From Streptomyces phaeolivaceus (GTDB lineage Bacteria; Actinomycetota; Actinomycetes; Streptomycetales; Streptomycetaceae), in NCBI RefSeq assembly GCF_009184865.1, contig NZ_CP045096.1, forward strand, positions 124,001 to 188,000: a DNA stretch of 64,000 nt. The letters are read 5' to 3'. How positions within the stretch are numbered: position 1 is the stretch's first letter; every line of letters starts with the position of its first letter. Below are positions 1 to 9,631 of this stretch, in pieces. The position numbers were made by a program, and so were the translations under genes. Below the pieces are notes generated by a model. That model saw only the letters and a list, made by a program, of their open reading frames with translations, was not told where the DNA came from and searched no databases.

Positions 1-1604
1 TCGGCGATCACGCCGATCGCGTTGACACCGGAGGTCTTGCCCTGGTCGTTGGCGGTGCCGAGGGAGGTGTAGCGCTTGACGTGTTCGACGCCGCGCATAC
101 CGGCGCCGGTCGAGCGCCACACGTCGGCGACGGTGACATCGCGTTGCAGGTCGACGAAGTGGGTGTCCCAGCCGCCGGGTTCGCCGTCGGGGCCGGGCAC
201 CAGCCACAGGGCGCGCACCTCGGGCCGCGTCCCCTCGTTCCGTGTCCCCTCGGGCGGGGCCGTGGGCAGCGGCACCGGGAACCCGGCGTCCGTGGCGGCC
301 CGCGCACCCGCGTCCGCGCCCTCGCCCAGACAGCCGTCGAGGTCGTACGTGCCGCGCGCCGCGCCCACGACCCGCTGGTCCCGTACGGTGCCGTCGGGGA
401 CGAAGGCGACGAGGTCCTCGTCCCAGCGCAGCCGGCCCTGGCGCTGGCTGTGCAGATGCGCCACCGGGCTCCAGCCGCCCGAGACGGCGAGCAGATCACA
501 GGCGAACGACTCGGGGACGCCGGTGAGTCGACCGTCGGCGTCGAGTCTCTGGACAGCGACCCCCGCCAGCCGGCCGTCCCCGTCCGTGCCGACGACCGTG
601 CTGCCCGTCAGCACCCGTGCCCCGGTCGCCACGGCGATCTCGGCGGCCCGGTGGGAGAGTTCGGGGCGCGCGTCCACGACGGCGGCGATCTCGATCCCGG
701 CCGCGTGGAGATCGGCGACCGTGTCGTACGCGCTGTCGTTGGTCGTGCTCACCACGGCGCGTGAGCCCGGGGCCACGGCGTACCGGTTGAGGTAGGAGCG
801 CACGGCGGCGGCGAGCAGGATGCCGGGGCGGTCGTTGCCGGCGAAGACCAGGGGGCGTTCGTGCGCGCCGGTCGCCAGGACCACCTGGCGGGCCCGGATG
901 TGCCACAGCCGCTGGCGCGAGACGCCGGAGGACGGTTCGGGGGCGTCGGTACCGAGGTGGTCGGTGCGCCGCTGGAGGGCCAGTACGTAGTTGTCGTCGT
1001 ACGAGCCGAAAGCGGTGGTGCGGTGCAGGACCACGACCTCGGGGGCGGCGTCGAGTGCCGCGCGGACCCCGGCGACCCACTCCAGGGCGCTCTGCCCGCC
1101 GACCCGCTCGGTGCTCGCGGAGAGCAGTGAACCGCCGGGCTCGGGCTGGTCGTCGACGAGGACGACGCGGGCGCCGGAGCCCGCGGCAGCGGCGGCTGCG
1201 GCGAGCCCGGCCGGTCCGGCGCCGACGACGAGGACGTCGGTGTGGACGTACTTCTTGTCGTAGACGGCGGGGTCGGGGGTCGGGTCGAGGCGGCCCATCC
1301 CGGAGACCGTGGTCGCGGACAGGCCGTCGTACAGCTCCACGGTGGTGGCCGGGAGCATGCCCTCCGAGCACGGACCACCGATCTGCAGCAGGGCGTTGGG
1401 CTCCTCGACACCCGCCGAGACGATGCCGCGCGGGCGCCCCCGGTAGAGCGACGGGGCGACCTCGACGACGCCGTTGGCCAGCATCGCCGAGGCGACGGTG
1501 TCGCCGGGGTGGCCGGTCAGTTCCCGGCCGTCGACGGTGAAGCGCAGCACGGTGTCGCGGTCGACACGGCCGCCCTGCCGGAGCCGGAAGTGCTGGTCGG
1601 TCAT
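1..1604 (-). CDS. soxA: sarcosine oxidase alpha subunit, C-terminal part outside window
   Basis: Large subunit of heterotetrameric sarcosine oxidase, a cytoplasmic enzyme that oxidises sarcosine to glycine, hands the methyl carbon to tetrahydrofolate and reduces O2 to H2O2. The 534 codons present begin MTDQHFRL. Residues about 15-75 form the ferredoxin-like N-terminal fold ([20 protein letters not shown]), and residues 123-137 ([15 protein letters not shown]) are the dinucleotide-binding Rossmann motif. The family is roughly 950 residues, so the C-terminal GcvT-like folate domain lies beyond the left edge. The ATG overlaps the soxD stop by 4 bp (ATGA), which fixes the start and implies translational coupling. 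soxG is expected next, outside the window. Confidence 0.93.
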   Translation of the reverse strand, partial: MTDQHFRLRQGGRVDRDTVLRFTVDGRELTGHPGDTVASAMLANGVVEVAPSLYRGRPRGIVSAGVEEPNALLQIGGPCSEGMLPATTVELYDGLSATTVSGMGRLDPTPDPAVYDKKYVHTDVLVVGAGPAGLAAAAAAAGSGARVVLVDDQPEPGGSLLSASTERVGGQSALEWVAGVRAALDAAPEVVVLHRTTAFGSYDDNYVLALQRRTDHLGTDAPEPSSGVSRQRLWHIRARQVVLATGAHERPLVFAGNDRPGILLAAAVRSYLNRYAVAPGSRAVVSTTNDSAYDTVADLHAAGIEIAAVVDARPELSHRAAEIAVATGARVLTGSTVVGTDGDGRLAGVAVQRLDADGRLTGVPESFACDLLAVSGGWSPVAHLHSQRQGRLRWDEDLVAFVPDGTVRDQRVVGAARGTYDLDGCLGEGADAGARAATDAGFPVPLPTAPPEGTRNEGTRPEVRALWLVPGPDGEPGGWDTHFVDLQRDVTVADVWRSTGAGMRGVEHVKRYTSLGTANDQGKTSGVNAIGVIA

Positions 1605-1897
1605 CGGTTCCCTCCGGCCTGGGGCAGTGCGGGGCGGGGCTCGTCGAGCCGGTAGCTGGTCAGGACCTCGTAACTGACGGTGTCCCGCAGGACGTTGAAC
1701 CAGCGGCGGCAGCCGGTGCCGTGCATCCACCGCTCGGCGAAGGGGCCCTTGGGGTTGTCGCGGTAGAACACGTACTCGGCCCACTGCTCGTCGGTGAGGT
1801 CGGCGGGGTTCTCGGGGTAGGGGACGTGGGCCTGTCCGCCGTAGTGGTACTCGGTCTCGTCCCGCGGCCCGCACCAGGGGCAGGTGATCAGCAGCAC
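1601..1897 (-). CDS. soxD: sarcosine oxidase delta subunit
   Basis: Small zinc-binding subunit (98 aa, the usual size) of heterotetrameric sarcosine oxidase; it packs against the alpha subunit. The start is a GTG read as [10 protein letters not shown], with a GAGGAG ribosome site a few bases upstream. C6 and C9 (CPWCG), H59 and C63 (MHGTGC) are the plausible zinc ligands. The acidic-aromatic middle ([20 protein letters not shown]) is typical of SoxD. It sits 17 bp after soxB and overlaps soxA by 4 bp, in the order soxB-soxD-soxA known from other sarcosine operons. Confidence 0.95.
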   Translation of the reverse strand: MLLITCPWCGPRDETEYHYGGQAHVPYPENPADLTDEQWAEYVFYRDNPKGPFAERWMHGTGCRRWFNVLRDTVSYEVLTSYRLDEPRPALPQAGGNR

Positions 1898-1914
1898 GGT
1901 GTTCTCCTCGTCCG

Positions 1915-3135
1915 TCAGTGGGCCACGGCCGCGGCGCCGTGTTCGTCGATCAGCGCGCCCGTCGCGAACCGTTCCAGGGCGAAGGGGGCGTTCAGCGGAT
2001 GCGGCTCGCCCGTGGCGATGGTGTGGGCGAAGGCCCAGCCGGCGGCCGGGGTGGCCTTGAAACCGCCGGTCCCCCAGCCGCAGTTGACGTAGAGGTTCTC
2101 GACCGGGGTGGTGCCGATGATCGGGGAGGCGTCGGGGCTGACGTCGACGATGCCGCCCCAGGTCCGCAGCACATGCGCGCGGGCGAAGACGGGGAACAGC
2201 TCGACGGCGGCGGCCATCTGCTGCTCGATCACATGGAACGAGCCGCGCTGGCCGTAGCCGTTGTACGCGTCCACGCCCGCGCCCATGACCAGCTCGCCCT
2301 TGTGGGCCTGCGAGACGTAGACGTGCACATGGTTGGACATGACGACCGTGGGGTGCACCGGTTCGTGCAGTTCGGAGACCAGCGCCTGGAGCGGATGGGA
2401 CTGGACCGGCAGGCGGACGCCCGCCCGCTCGGCCAGCACGCTGCTGTGCCCGGCGGCGGCGAGGCCGACGCCGCCCGCGTGGATGCGGCCCCGGTTGGTG
2501 TCGACGCCCACGACCCGGTCGCCGTCCTTGAGGAAGCCGGTGACCTCGCAGCCCTGGATCAGGTCCACGCCCATCTCGTCGGCGCGGCGGGCCAGCGCCC
2601 AGGCGACGTGGTCGTGCTTGGCGATGCCGGCCCGCGGCTGGAAGGTGGCGCCGAGGACCGGGTACCGGGTGCGGGAGGAGACGTTGAGGATGGGGCAGAC
2701 CTTGGCGACCTGGTCCGGCTCCAGCCACTCGGCGTCGACACCGTTCAGCCGGTTGGCGTTGACGCGGCGCACGCCCTCGCGGACGTCCTGGAGGGTGTGG
2801 GCGAGGTTGAGGACTCCACGCTGGCTGAACAGGAAGTCGTAGTCCAGCTCCTCCGGGAGCCGCTCCCACAGCTTGAGCGCGTACTCGTAGATCGCCGCGC
2901 TCTCGTCCCACAGATAGTTGGAGCGGATGATCGTGGTGTTGCGGGCCATGTTGCCGCCCGCCAGCCACCCCTTCTCCAGGACCGCGACATTGGTGATGCC
3001 GTGGTTCTTGGCGAGGTAGTAGGCGGTCGCCAGGCCGTGCCCGCCCGCTCCGACGATGACGACGTCGTACGAGGAGCGCGGCTCGGGGTTGCGCCAGAGC
3101 CAGTCCGGATGCTCCGGCAGCGCCGTGCTGGTCAT
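1915..3135 (-). CDS. soxB: sarcosine oxidase beta subunit
   Basis: Catalytic flavin subunit, 406 aa, of heterotetrameric sarcosine oxidase. The N-terminal FAD motif is [19 protein letters not shown] (residues about 23-41). The segment [15 protein letters not shown] (about 166-180) contains H174, at the position where family members bind FMN covalently. The C-terminal [20 protein letters not shown] closes the FAD site. The ATG overlaps the glyA stop (ATGA), so glyA, soxB, soxD and soxA are translated as a coupled unit. The glycine and methylene-THF it produces are the substrates that GlyA joins into serine. Confidence 0.95.
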   Translation of the reverse strand: MTSTALPEHPDWLWRNPEPRSSYDVVIVGAGGHGLATAYYLAKNHGITNVAVLEKGWLAGGNMARNTTIIRSNYLWDESAAIYEYALKLWERLPEELDYDFLFSQRGVLNLAHTLQDVREGVRRVNANRLNGVDAEWLEPDQVAKVCPILNVSSRTRYPVLGATFQPRAGIAKHDHVAWALARRADEMGVDLIQGCEVTGFLKDGDRVVGVDTNRGRIHAGGVGLAAAGHSSVLAERAGVRLPVQSHPLQALVSELHEPVHPTVVMSNHVHVYVSQAHKGELVMGAGVDAYNGYGQRGSFHVIEQQMAAAVELFPVFARAHVLRTWGGIVDVSPDASPIIGTTPVENLYVNCGWGTGGFKATPAAGWAFAHTIATGEPHPLNAPFALERFATGALIDEHGAAAVAH

Positions 3136-4472
3136 GCCGCGTCTCCGTTCACGTGGGACAGGTGGGACAGGTGGGGATAGAGGGGGAAGGCGGAGGCGAG
3201 TTTCTCGACCCGGTCGCGCAGCAGGCCCGCGCGCTCGTCGCCGAGCTGCTCCTCCTTGAGCGCCTGGGCGATGATGTCGGCGACCTCCCGGAACTCCGCC
3301 TCGCCGAAGCCCCGGGTGGCGAGGGCGGGTGTGCCGATCCGCAGGCCGGAGGAGACCATCGGCGGGCGGGGGTCGAACGGGACCGCGTTGCGGTTGACGG
3401 TGATGCCGACGCGGTGCAGGCGGTCCTCGGCCTGCTGCCCGTCGAGCGCGGACCTCCGCAGGTCGACGAGGACCAGATGGACCTCGGTGCCGCCGGTCAG
3501 CACGGTGATCCCGGCCTCGGCGACGTCGTCGGCCAGCAGCCGTCCGGCGAGGATACGGGCGCCGTGCAGGGTGCGCTGCTGGCGCTCCCTGAACTCGGGG
3601 CCGGCGGCCACCTTGAAGGCGACCGCCTTCGCCGCGACGACATGCTCCAGCGGGCCGCCCTGCTGACCGGGGAAAACCGCCGAGTTGATCTTCTTGGCGA
3701 GGGCGGCGCGGCTGAGGATCACGCCGCCGCGCGGGCCGCCGAGGGTCTTGTGGGTGGTGGTCGTGACGACATCGGCGTACGGCACCGGGTTCGGGTGCAG
3801 GCCCGCGGCCACCAGCCCGGCGAAGTGGGCCATGTCGACGAGCAGATACGCGCCGACCGCGTCGGCGATCCGCCGGAACTCGGCGAAGTCCAGCCGCCGG
3901 GAGTAGGCGGACCAGCCCGCGACGATCATCCTGGGCCGGTGGGCGAGGGCGAGCCGCTCGACCTCGTCCATGTCGATACGCATGTCGGACTCGCGTACGT
4001 GGTACGGCACGACGTCGTACAGCTTGCCGGAGAAGTTGATGCGCATGCCGTGCGTCAGATGGCCGCCGTGGGCGAGGTCGAGGCCGAGGATCGTGTCGCC
4101 GGGCTCCAGCAGGGCGAACATCGCGGCGGCGTTGGCCTGGGCGCCCGAGTGCGGCTGGACGTTCGCGGCCTCGGCGCCGAAGAGTTCCCGCACCCGGGCG
4201 ATGGCCAGCCGTTCGACGACGTCGACGTGTTCGCAGCCGCCGTAGTAGCGGCGGCCGGGGTAGCCCTCGGCGTACTTGTTGGTCAGGACCGAGCCCTGGG
4301 CCTCCATGACCGCCGCCGGGGCGAAGTTCTCCGAGGCGATCATTTCGAGGGTGGACTGCTGGCGGCGCAGCTCGGCGTCGACCGCGGTGGCGATCTCCGG
4401 GTCGAGCGTGCCGAGCCGAAGGGAGAGGGAAGGGGCGACCGTGGTGGTGGACGGGGTGGTTGCCATCTGCAC
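3132..4472 (-). CDS. glyA: serine hydroxymethyltransferase
   Basis: PLP enzyme interconverting glycine plus 5,10-methylene-THF with serine plus THF; 446 aa. Hallmarks are [11 protein letters not shown] (residues 40-50), [20 protein letters not shown] (65-84), HSGAQAN (108-114), the [12 protein letters not shown]/substrate segment and [14 protein letters not shown] with the Schiff-base lysine at K242. Being first in the sarcosine operon and coupled to soxB, it is probably a catabolic second copy that turns sarcosine products into serine, with the housekeeping glyA elsewhere (inference). The start could be the first ATG (4472) or the third codon (MATTPS, 4466). Confidence 0.94.
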   Translation of the reverse strand: MQMATTPSTTTVAPSLSLRLGTLDPEIATAVDAELRRQQSTLEMIASENFAPAAVMEAQGSVLTNKYAEGYPGRRYYGGCEHVDVVERLAIARVRELFGAEAANVQPHSGAQANAAAMFALLEPGDTILGLDLAHGGHLTHGMRINFSGKLYDVVPYHVRESDMRIDMDEVERLALAHRPRMIVAGWSAYSRRLDFAEFRRIADAVGAYLLVDMAHFAGLVAAGLHPNPVPYADVVTTTTHKTLGGPRGGVILSRAALAKKINSAVFPGQQGGPLEHVVAAKAVAFKVAAGPEFRERQQRTLHGARILAGRLLADDVAEAGITVLTGGTEVHLVLVDLRRSALDGQQAEDRLHRVGITVNRNAVPFDPRPPMVSSGLRIGTPALATRGFGEAEFREVADIIAQALKEEQLGDERAGLLRDRVEKLASAFPLYPHLSHLSHVNGDAA

Positions 4473-4500
4473 ACCATTCTGAGAGCCGACTAAAGAACGA

Positions 4501-4512
4501 CTGATATATTAG
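4501..4512. promoter_or_regulatory. palindromic operator candidate between glyA-sox operon and GntR gene
   Basis: In the 90-bp divergent gap, CTGATATATTAG reads almost identically on both strands (10 of 12 positions symmetric). It is the only AT-rich palindrome in the gap. FCD-type GntR regulators commonly bind short AT-centred palindromes next to their own gene, so this is the natural site for the regulator at 4563. It lies about 30 bp upstream of the glyA start and 50 bp upstream of the regulator, so occupancy could control both directions. Confidence 0.5.
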
Positions 4513-4562
4513 CCTCTGCGGTAAGGTATGGGAGCTCGCCGGACAGGTCAAGGGGGCATGGC

Positions 4563-5228
4563 ATGCAGCAGGTGGCGACAGAGCCCGGAGGCGAGGAGCC
4601 GTCCCTCGCCGAGCGGGCCTACCGCGTCGTCCGGGACCGTCTCGTCATGCTGGAGATCCGGCCGGGCGCGCCGATCAACGAGGAGCAGCTGGGGCAGTCC
4701 CTCGGGGTCGGACGGACACCGGTCCGTGAGGCGCTCAAGCGGCTCCAGTACGAGCGCCTCGTGACGACGTATCCCCGGCGCGGCACCTTCGCCACCGACG
4801 TCAACATCACCGACCTCGCCCATATCTCCGAGGTCCGGCAGGAGCTGGAGCCGCTGGCCGCCGCCCAGGCCGCGCGGCGGGCCACGGCCACGGACCGCGC
4901 GGCGCTGACGGCCCTGCGGCGGGAGCTGGGCGGCGCGGACTCCGGCCGCCAGGACGCCACCGAGCTGATGCAGCTGGACCTCCAGGTGCACCGCGCGATC
5001 TACGCCGCCACGCACAACCCGTATCTGGAGGACACCCTCGTCCGCCACGACAACCTGGCCACCCGCATCTGGTGCCTGTTCGTCGACCGGCTGTCCGACA
5101 TGGCCGGGCATGTCGAGGAGCACGGCCCGCTGATCGAGGCGATCGTCGCGGGTGACGCCGACAAGGCGGCGTATCTCGCCCGCAGCCATGTGGTGGGCTT
5201 CGAGCAGGCCGTCCGCGCCGCGATCTGA
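4563..5228 (+). CDS. GntR-family transcriptional regulator (FCD type)
   Basis: A 221-aa DNA-binding repressor or activator. The winged helix is at residues about 14-80 ([37 protein letters not shown]). The C-terminal all-helical FCD ligand domain spans about 85-215 and has the metal/ligand-type residues D137 ([12 protein letters not shown]), H141 and H193 ([14 protein letters not shown]), typical of the VanR/FadR branch. It is transcribed divergently from glyA-soxBDA, so it probably senses sarcosine, glycine or a downstream metabolite (inference). ATG is chosen; the ribosome site is weak (AGGGGGCATGGC). Confidence 0.9.
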   Translation: MQQVATEPGGEEPSLAERAYRVVRDRLVMLEIRPGAPINEEQLGQSLGVGRTPVREALKRLQYERLVTTYPRRGTFATDVNITDLAHISEVRQELEPLAAAQAARRATATDRAALTALRRELGGADSGRQDATELMQLDLQVHRAIYAATHNPYLEDTLVRHDNLATRIWCLFVDRLSDMAGHVEEHGPLIEAIVAGDADKAAYLARSHVVGFEQAVRAAI

Positions 5229-5243
5229 GCCCCTCAGAGGGGC
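5229..5243. terminator. short hairpin between convergent genes
   Basis: GCCCCT, a three-base loop, then AGGGGC lies directly at the convergent ends of the GntR gene and the signalling gene below. The stem is six GC-rich pairs with no U-tract, as is usual for high-GC actinomycete terminators. It may serve both directions. Confidence 0.45.
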
Positions 5244-6163
5244 AGGTAGAAGCGGACGGTGGTGCCGGCCTCGGTGGTGTGCAGGCGTACGAGGTCGGTG
5301 ATGTAGTGGACGAGCAGCAGGCCGCGTCCGCCCGGCTGGTCGCGGGTCGGTGGTCGGCGGCCCGCCATCGGGTCGGTGAGCCGACCGCCGTCGTGGACCT
5401 CGCAGACGACCCGCTCGCCCTCGGCCCAGATCCGCAGCGTCCCCGAACCACCGCCGTGCACCACGCTGTTGGTGGTCAGCTCCGCCACGGCCAGCGTCAG
5501 ATCCTGCGACCGGTCCGCGGCGAGCCCGAGTCGCCCGGCCTCCCGGACGGCGAAGTCACGAGCCTCCGGGAGCGCCCGCGCGTCGAACGACAGGGTCGCG
5601 GCCCCGGGCGGGTAGGTGAGGGGCTGGTTGTAGCGGGCGACGACGCGCTCGGGATCGTAGGCGTCGCTGTCCCGCCGGACACCGGTGTCGATGACGTCGG
5701 GGTGGGTGGCGTGGGCGTCGGCGAGTACCTCGGGCGCCAGGCCGTCCGCGTCGTACGGACAGAGGATCGTCACCTCGCGGCCCTCGAAGGCCGCGTTGAT
5801 GAGAGCCTCGTGCTGGACGCACGCCGGGTACTCCTCGGCCGAACGGCCGGCCCAGATCGGTTCCCCGATGATCCTGACCCGCCGGCCCGGGTGGGCGTCG
5901 GCGAAGGCCCGCAGGACACCGGGGATGATCCGCCCCGGGTTGCGGCCGACCTCGGTCATGTCCAGGAACTCGACGCCGGTGGCGCCGGTTCCCAGCCCGC
6001 CCCTGATCAGGTCGAGGTGGGGGCCGGGAACGGCGACCGCGAGGGCCTCCCCGGCGGCCAGGCCCTCCAGGAGGAAGGGGACCGTGCCCGCCGTGTACTG
6101 CTCCTCGCCCCGGTAGAACAGCGCGGGGTGCGCGAAGGGGTCGACACCGGTGGCCGTACTCAT
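5234..6163 (-). CDS. MEDS sensor plus RsbW-type anti-sigma kinase
   Basis: A 309-aa two-domain protein. Residues about 15-165 match the MEDS domain, a RecA-like sensory fold found beside anti-sigma modules (HPALFYRGEEQYTAGTVPFL, IIGEPIWAGRSAEEYPACVQ, EVTILCPYD). Residues about 195-305 are a GHKL ATPase of the RsbW class with N box LAVAELTTNSVVHGG, CEVHDGG and G box GGRGLLLVHYITD. It should phosphorylate an anti-sigma antagonist, plausibly the STAS protein encoded just upstream, in a partner-switching circuit (inference). The ATG overlaps the STAS stop (ATGA). Confidence 0.88.
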   Translation of the reverse strand: MSTATGVDPFAHPALFYRGEEQYTAGTVPFLLEGLAAGEALAVAVPGPHLDLIRGGLGTGATGVEFLDMTEVGRNPGRIIPGVLRAFADAHPGRRVRIIGEPIWAGRSAEEYPACVQHEALINAAFEGREVTILCPYDADGLAPEVLADAHATHPDVIDTGVRRDSDAYDPERVVARYNQPLTYPPGAATLSFDARALPEARDFAVREAGRLGLAADRSQDLTLAVAELTTNSVVHGGGSGTLRIWAEGERVVCEVHDGGRLTDPMAGRRPPTRDQPGGRGLLLVHYITDLVRLHTTEAGTTVRFYLPL

Positions 6164-6522
6164 CGCCCCGCCACCTCGATCGTCGAAAGGCCGGGCCAGA
6201 ACATGCCCAGGATGCGCGGCAGTTCCGGTGGCGGACTGTCCACGACGATCCGGCCGGCGCCCAGGTGCTGCGCGGTGACCGCGAGCGCCGCCGCGCCGCC
6301 CACATCGATGGCCCGCAGATCGGACAGCTCCACGAAGGAGACGTCCGTGTGGGCGCTCGCCAGCTCCTCCAGCCCCTGCTCCCAGCAGGAACGGGTGCTC
6401 ACATTGATCTCCCCGGCGGCACGGATACCGGGGCGCCCGGCCAAGGAACGGATCTCCAGCGCCGCGCCGCCACGCGACGACTCCGCCGGAGCCGTCCGGC
6501 CCACGCCGTGGGAGACATCCAC
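6160..6522 (-). CDS. STAS-domain anti-sigma factor antagonist
   Basis: A single STAS domain of about 120 aa, the partner-switching antagonist fold. GRPGIRAAGEINVSTRSCWE is the beta-alpha start of the fold. SFVELSDLRAIDVGGAAALA carries the phosphorylation loop, but the family's usual Asp-Ser/Thr pair reads I-D-V-G here, so phosphorylation at that place may not occur. The GTG at 6522 has a strong GGGGAGGA ribosome site; an in-frame ATG at 6540 does not. It is coupled by 4 bp to the MEDS-kinase gene. Confidence 0.82.
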   Translation of the reverse strand: MDVSHGVGRTAPAESSRGGAALEIRSLAGRPGIRAAGEINVSTRSCWEQGLEELASAHTDVSFVELSDLRAIDVGGAAALAVTAQHLGAGRIVVDSPPPELPRILGMFWPGLSTIEVAGR

Positions 6523-6583
6523 GGTTCCTCCCCGTCTCACCCGCCACCGGGCGTCATCGTATAACCCGCCCGTGCGGCAGCGC

Positions 6584-7000
6584 TCAACAACCGTCCGGTC
6601 GTTCGGTACCGGCCGGACGGAAGCACGCCGACACCGTCTTGCCGTGCCGTTGCCCCTTCATCTCCAGTTCGTCGGCGAGCATCCGCACGATGCCCACCCC
6701 TCGGCCGGAGACCTCGCCCGCCCTCGGATGACGCCGGCGCGGCATCGTCGGGTCCTCGTCGTGGACGCTCACATGGAGGAGGTCGCCGTCCCAGGTGAGG
6801 ATCAGCCGCGCGTCGCTGTGGGCGTGCACATGCGCGTTGGTGAGCAGTTCGGACACGGCCAGGACGATGGCGTCCACCGTCTGGGGTTCGGCCGCGGTCC
6901 ATGGAAGGGACTCCAGCTGCTGTCGTGTCCATCGCCGCCCGGCGCGCACGCCGCCCGCCACCGGGAACGAATGCGCCCAGCCCATCGCCTTGATCGCCAT
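6584..7000 (-). CDS. RsbW-like anti-sigma regulatory ATPase
   Basis: A 138-aa stand-alone GHKL-type ATPase. The N box is AVSELLTNAHVHAHSDARLI, the G1 box is VHDEDPTMPRRR and the G2 box is SGRGVGIVRMLADELEMKGQ. Small proteins of this class act as anti-sigma serine kinases in actinomycetes. It lies between the STAS gene and the SpoIIE phosphatase on the same strand, so kinase, antagonist and phosphatase are all present. The partner sigma factor is not adjacent. Confidence 0.85.
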   Translation of the reverse strand: MAIKAMGWAHSFPVAGGVRAGRRWTRQQLESLPWTAAEPQTVDAIVLAVSELLTNAHVHAHSDARLILTWDGDLLHVSVHDEDPTMPRRRHPRAGEVSGRGVGIVRMLADELEMKGQRHGKTVSACFRPAGTERPDGC

Positions 7001-7140
7001 CGACTTCCCCGTCCTGTCGTCCGAACCCCTCGTGTCCCTCCTACGGACCGTGTGCCCGCGCCCCGCGTCCTCAGACCTCCTGCCGCCCGGTCGCCCGCCG
7101 GGCCCGGTCCGGGGGCCGGGTCCCAGGGCCTGTCTGAGCC

Positions 7141-9552
7141 CTAGGTCACCCGCACGCCGACGAGACAGGTGTCGTCGTCCGTGTCGGATCTGCTGTGGGT
7201 GAGGAGGCGGTCGAGTTGCTGGTCGAGGGTGGGCGGGACCGTGCGGGCGGCGGTCAGGAGCTGGGCGAGGGACTCCTCCATGGACCGGTCTCGGCGTTCG
7301 ATCAGGCCGTCCGTGTACATCAACAGGGTGTCTTCGACGGCCAGTTGGAGTTCGTGCTCCTCGTACACGGCCTCGGGCAGCGCGCCGAGCAGCAGGCCCT
7401 TGATCAAGGGCAGTGAGGTCGCCTCGCCGACGCGTACCAGGACGGGCGGCAGATGGCCCGCCCTGGCCCAGCGCAGGGTGTGCCGGGCCGGGTCGTACAG
7501 GCCGCAGACGGCCGTCGCGGTGACGGATCCGGTGAGATGGTGGGCCACCATGTTGAGCCAGGACAGCAGTTGGCCCGGCCCCGCGCCCGTCACGGCGAGA
7601 CCGCGCAGCGCGTTGCGCAGGACGACCATGCTGGTGGCCGCCTCGATGCCGTGTCCGGCGACGTCTCCCACGCACAGCAGCACCAGCCCGGACGGCAGCA
7701 CCACCGCGTCGTACCAGTCGCCGCCCACCAGGTGCTGGGTCTCCGCGGGCCGGTAGCGCACGGCCACCCGCAGCCCGGGGGCCTCCAGCGGGGCCTGCGC
7801 CGGGGGCATGATCGCGTGCTGGAGCTGGAGGGTGAGCCGGTCGCGTTCGCTCGCCTGCTGCTCGGAGTGGGCGAGTTGGTCGCGGGTGGCGGCGAGGGCG
7901 ACCTCGGTCCAGTGGTGGGCGGAGATGTCCTGGTAGGCGCCCCGGACGACGGACAGCGTGCCGTCGGAGTCGAGGACCGGCTCGGCCACCACCCGGATGT
8001 GCCGGGTCACTCCGTCGGGCCGCTGGAGCCGGAAGGCGGCGGACGCGGGGCGGCGGTGGTGCAGCAGGGTGCGCAGGAACCTGCCGATGGCGACGGCGTC
8101 GTCGGGGTGGGCGTGCGCGGGCAGGTCCTCCAGCGGCACCGGGCCGCTGACGGCGGGTTTGCCGTAGAGGCTGTAGAGCTGGCCGTTCCAGGTGATCTCG
8201 CCGGTGACGAGGTTCTCCTCGAAGCCGCCGATACGGCCGAGGCGCTGGGCGTGCTGGAGGAGGCTCGCGAGCCGGGCGGTCTCGTCCTCTATGCGCCAGA
8301 TCAGCAGGACGCTGCCGCCGTGCCGGCTGATGTTGATGTCGGCGACGGCCGCGAGCGGGACGTCCTCGACCAGGGAGGTGAGCCGCATCCGGCGGGCCCG
8401 GAACGCCTCGCCCGTGGCGTAGACGCGTTCGATCTGCTCGAACAGTTCGCTCTCGCCCGCGGCCATCGGATACGTCTCCAGGAGCAGGGCCCCGTTGACG
8501 GCGCCGCGCGGCCGTCCGGCCGGGTCGAGGAAGCGGCTGTTGACGTGGTGGATACGGAAGTCGGCGAGTTCCCCGGTGGAGTCCAGGTGCGGGACGAGCA
8601 CGAGTGTCGGGTCGTGCAGGCCGTCCGCCAGGTCGATCAGCTCGGCGACGTCCGGCAGGATCCCGGGCGGCCCGGCGCTGTCGGGCGGGTGCGGGGCGCG
8701 GGTCTCCAACGTGTGCGCGCACAGTTCGGCGAGGGCCTCGATCTGGCGGACGATCTGCGGAGGCTGGGCCTCCAGCGGTATCGGCCAGACGATCTCCAGT
8801 ACGCCGTGGATCCGGCCGCCGGTGCCCGCGGGGAGGGCGACCCGGCCGCCGTCGGGGTGGTGGTGCCGTCCGATGGAGGGCAGGCCGGTCTCCGACAGGC
8901 AGGCGATCCAGCGGCCGGTCCGCTCGCCGAGTCCGTGGCGGGCCACGGTGACCACGCCGGGTGGCACATAGCGCCAGCGGGCCGCCTCGGCGGCGGAGAA
9001 TCCGGCGCTGCCCGCCAGGGTGAGGGAGCCGTCGGCGCCGAGCGCCCAGATGGCCACGGCCTCCGCGCCGAGCGGGGTGAGTGCGTGTTCCAGCAGGGAG
9101 TCGGCCACGGACTGGGCGTCGTGCGCGGCCAGCGCGGCGCTCTCGGCGGTCCGCAGCCGTACGGCCGGGGAGTCGCCGCCCGGTGGCGGTTCGGTGGCGT
9201 CGGCGCGGGCGGCCGTGAGGGCGAGGAAGGCGGTGGTGACCTCGGAGAGCCGGTCGCGGGCGGCCTGGTTGATGACCTCGACGGCGAATTCGAGGGGGGT
9301 GGCGCCCGCCTGCTCGGTCAGCTCGGCGAGTTGCCGTGCCGCCTGGGCCGGCCCGCACCCGAGCCGTTCGACGAGGATGCCCTTGGCCAGTTCGGTCAGG
9401 GCGCGCCCGTCCGCCTCGGCCTGGGCCGCCTGCACCTCGCGGCGCAGCCGCTCGACGGTCGCGGCGAGTCTGCCCACGGGGGAAGGCTGTTCCTTCCCGT
9501 CTCTCGCCGCCCCGGCGTCCTGCTGCTCGCCGGGCTGGTGGGGATGGCTCAC
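7141..9552 (-). CDS. ANTAR-GAF-PAS-SpoIIE protein phosphatase
   Basis: An 803-aa multi-domain PP2C phosphatase. Order: an ANTAR-like coiled coil and three-helix bundle (residues about 30-95; LTELAKGILVERLGCGPAQA), a GAF-like segment (about 125-285), PAS segments (about 300-430 and 440-550; the second has GEITWNGQLYSLYGK and ends VRGAYQDISAHH), then the SpoIIE domain (about 575-800) with GGDWYDAVVL, VGDVAGHG, MYTDGLIERR and DDDTCLVGVRV, which supply the metal-binding aspartates. It should dephosphorylate a STAS antagonist, plausibly the one at 6160 (inference). ANTAR normally binds RNA; here it may act as a coiled-coil sensor module. Confidence 0.9.
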   Translation of the reverse strand: MSHPHQPGEQQDAGAARDGKEQPSPVGRLAATVERLRREVQAAQAEADGRALTELAKGILVERLGCGPAQAARQLAELTEQAGATPLEFAVEVINQAARDRLSEVTTAFLALTAARADATEPPPGGDSPAVRLRTAESAALAAHDAQSVADSLLEHALTPLGAEAVAIWALGADGSLTLAGSAGFSAAEAARWRYVPPGVVTVARHGLGERTGRWIACLSETGLPSIGRHHHPDGGRVALPAGTGGRIHGVLEIVWPIPLEAQPPQIVRQIEALAELCAHTLETRAPHPPDSAGPPGILPDVAELIDLADGLHDPTLVLVPHLDSTGELADFRIHHVNSRFLDPAGRPRGAVNGALLLETYPMAAGESELFEQIERVYATGEAFRARRMRLTSLVEDVPLAAVADINISRHGGSVLLIWRIEDETARLASLLQHAQRLGRIGGFEENLVTGEITWNGQLYSLYGKPAVSGPVPLEDLPAHAHPDDAVAIGRFLRTLLHHRRPASAAFRLQRPDGVTRHIRVVAEPVLDSDGTLSVVRGAYQDISAHHWTEVALAATRDQLAHSEQQASERDRLTLQLQHAIMPPAQAPLEAPGLRVAVRYRPAETQHLVGGDWYDAVVLPSGLVLLCVGDVAGHGIEAATSMVVLRNALRGLAVTGAGPGQLLSWLNMVAHHLTGSVTATAVCGLYDPARHTLRWARAGHLPPVLVRVGEATSLPLIKGLLLGALPEAVYEEHELQLAVEDTLLMYTDGLIERRDRSMEESLAQLLTAARTVPPTLDQQLDRLLTHSRSDTDDDTCLVGVRVT

Positions 9553-9631
9553 GGTCGACCTGTTCCTCGGCTCGGGTGTCCGGGGACACCACGGGGTCGT
9601 CGGCTGATGCGCGCGGTGGCGTGGCTGCCCG

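Noticed and set aside
4473..4562. Glycine riboswitch ahead of glyA
   Set aside because: The gap is only 90 bp and lacks the tandem aptamer pattern; a protein operator explains it better.
5279..7144. Long plus-strand open frame of 621 codons opposite the anti-sigma genes
   Set aside because: It is the antisense shadow of real minus-strand genes; it has no domain pattern and no ribosome site.
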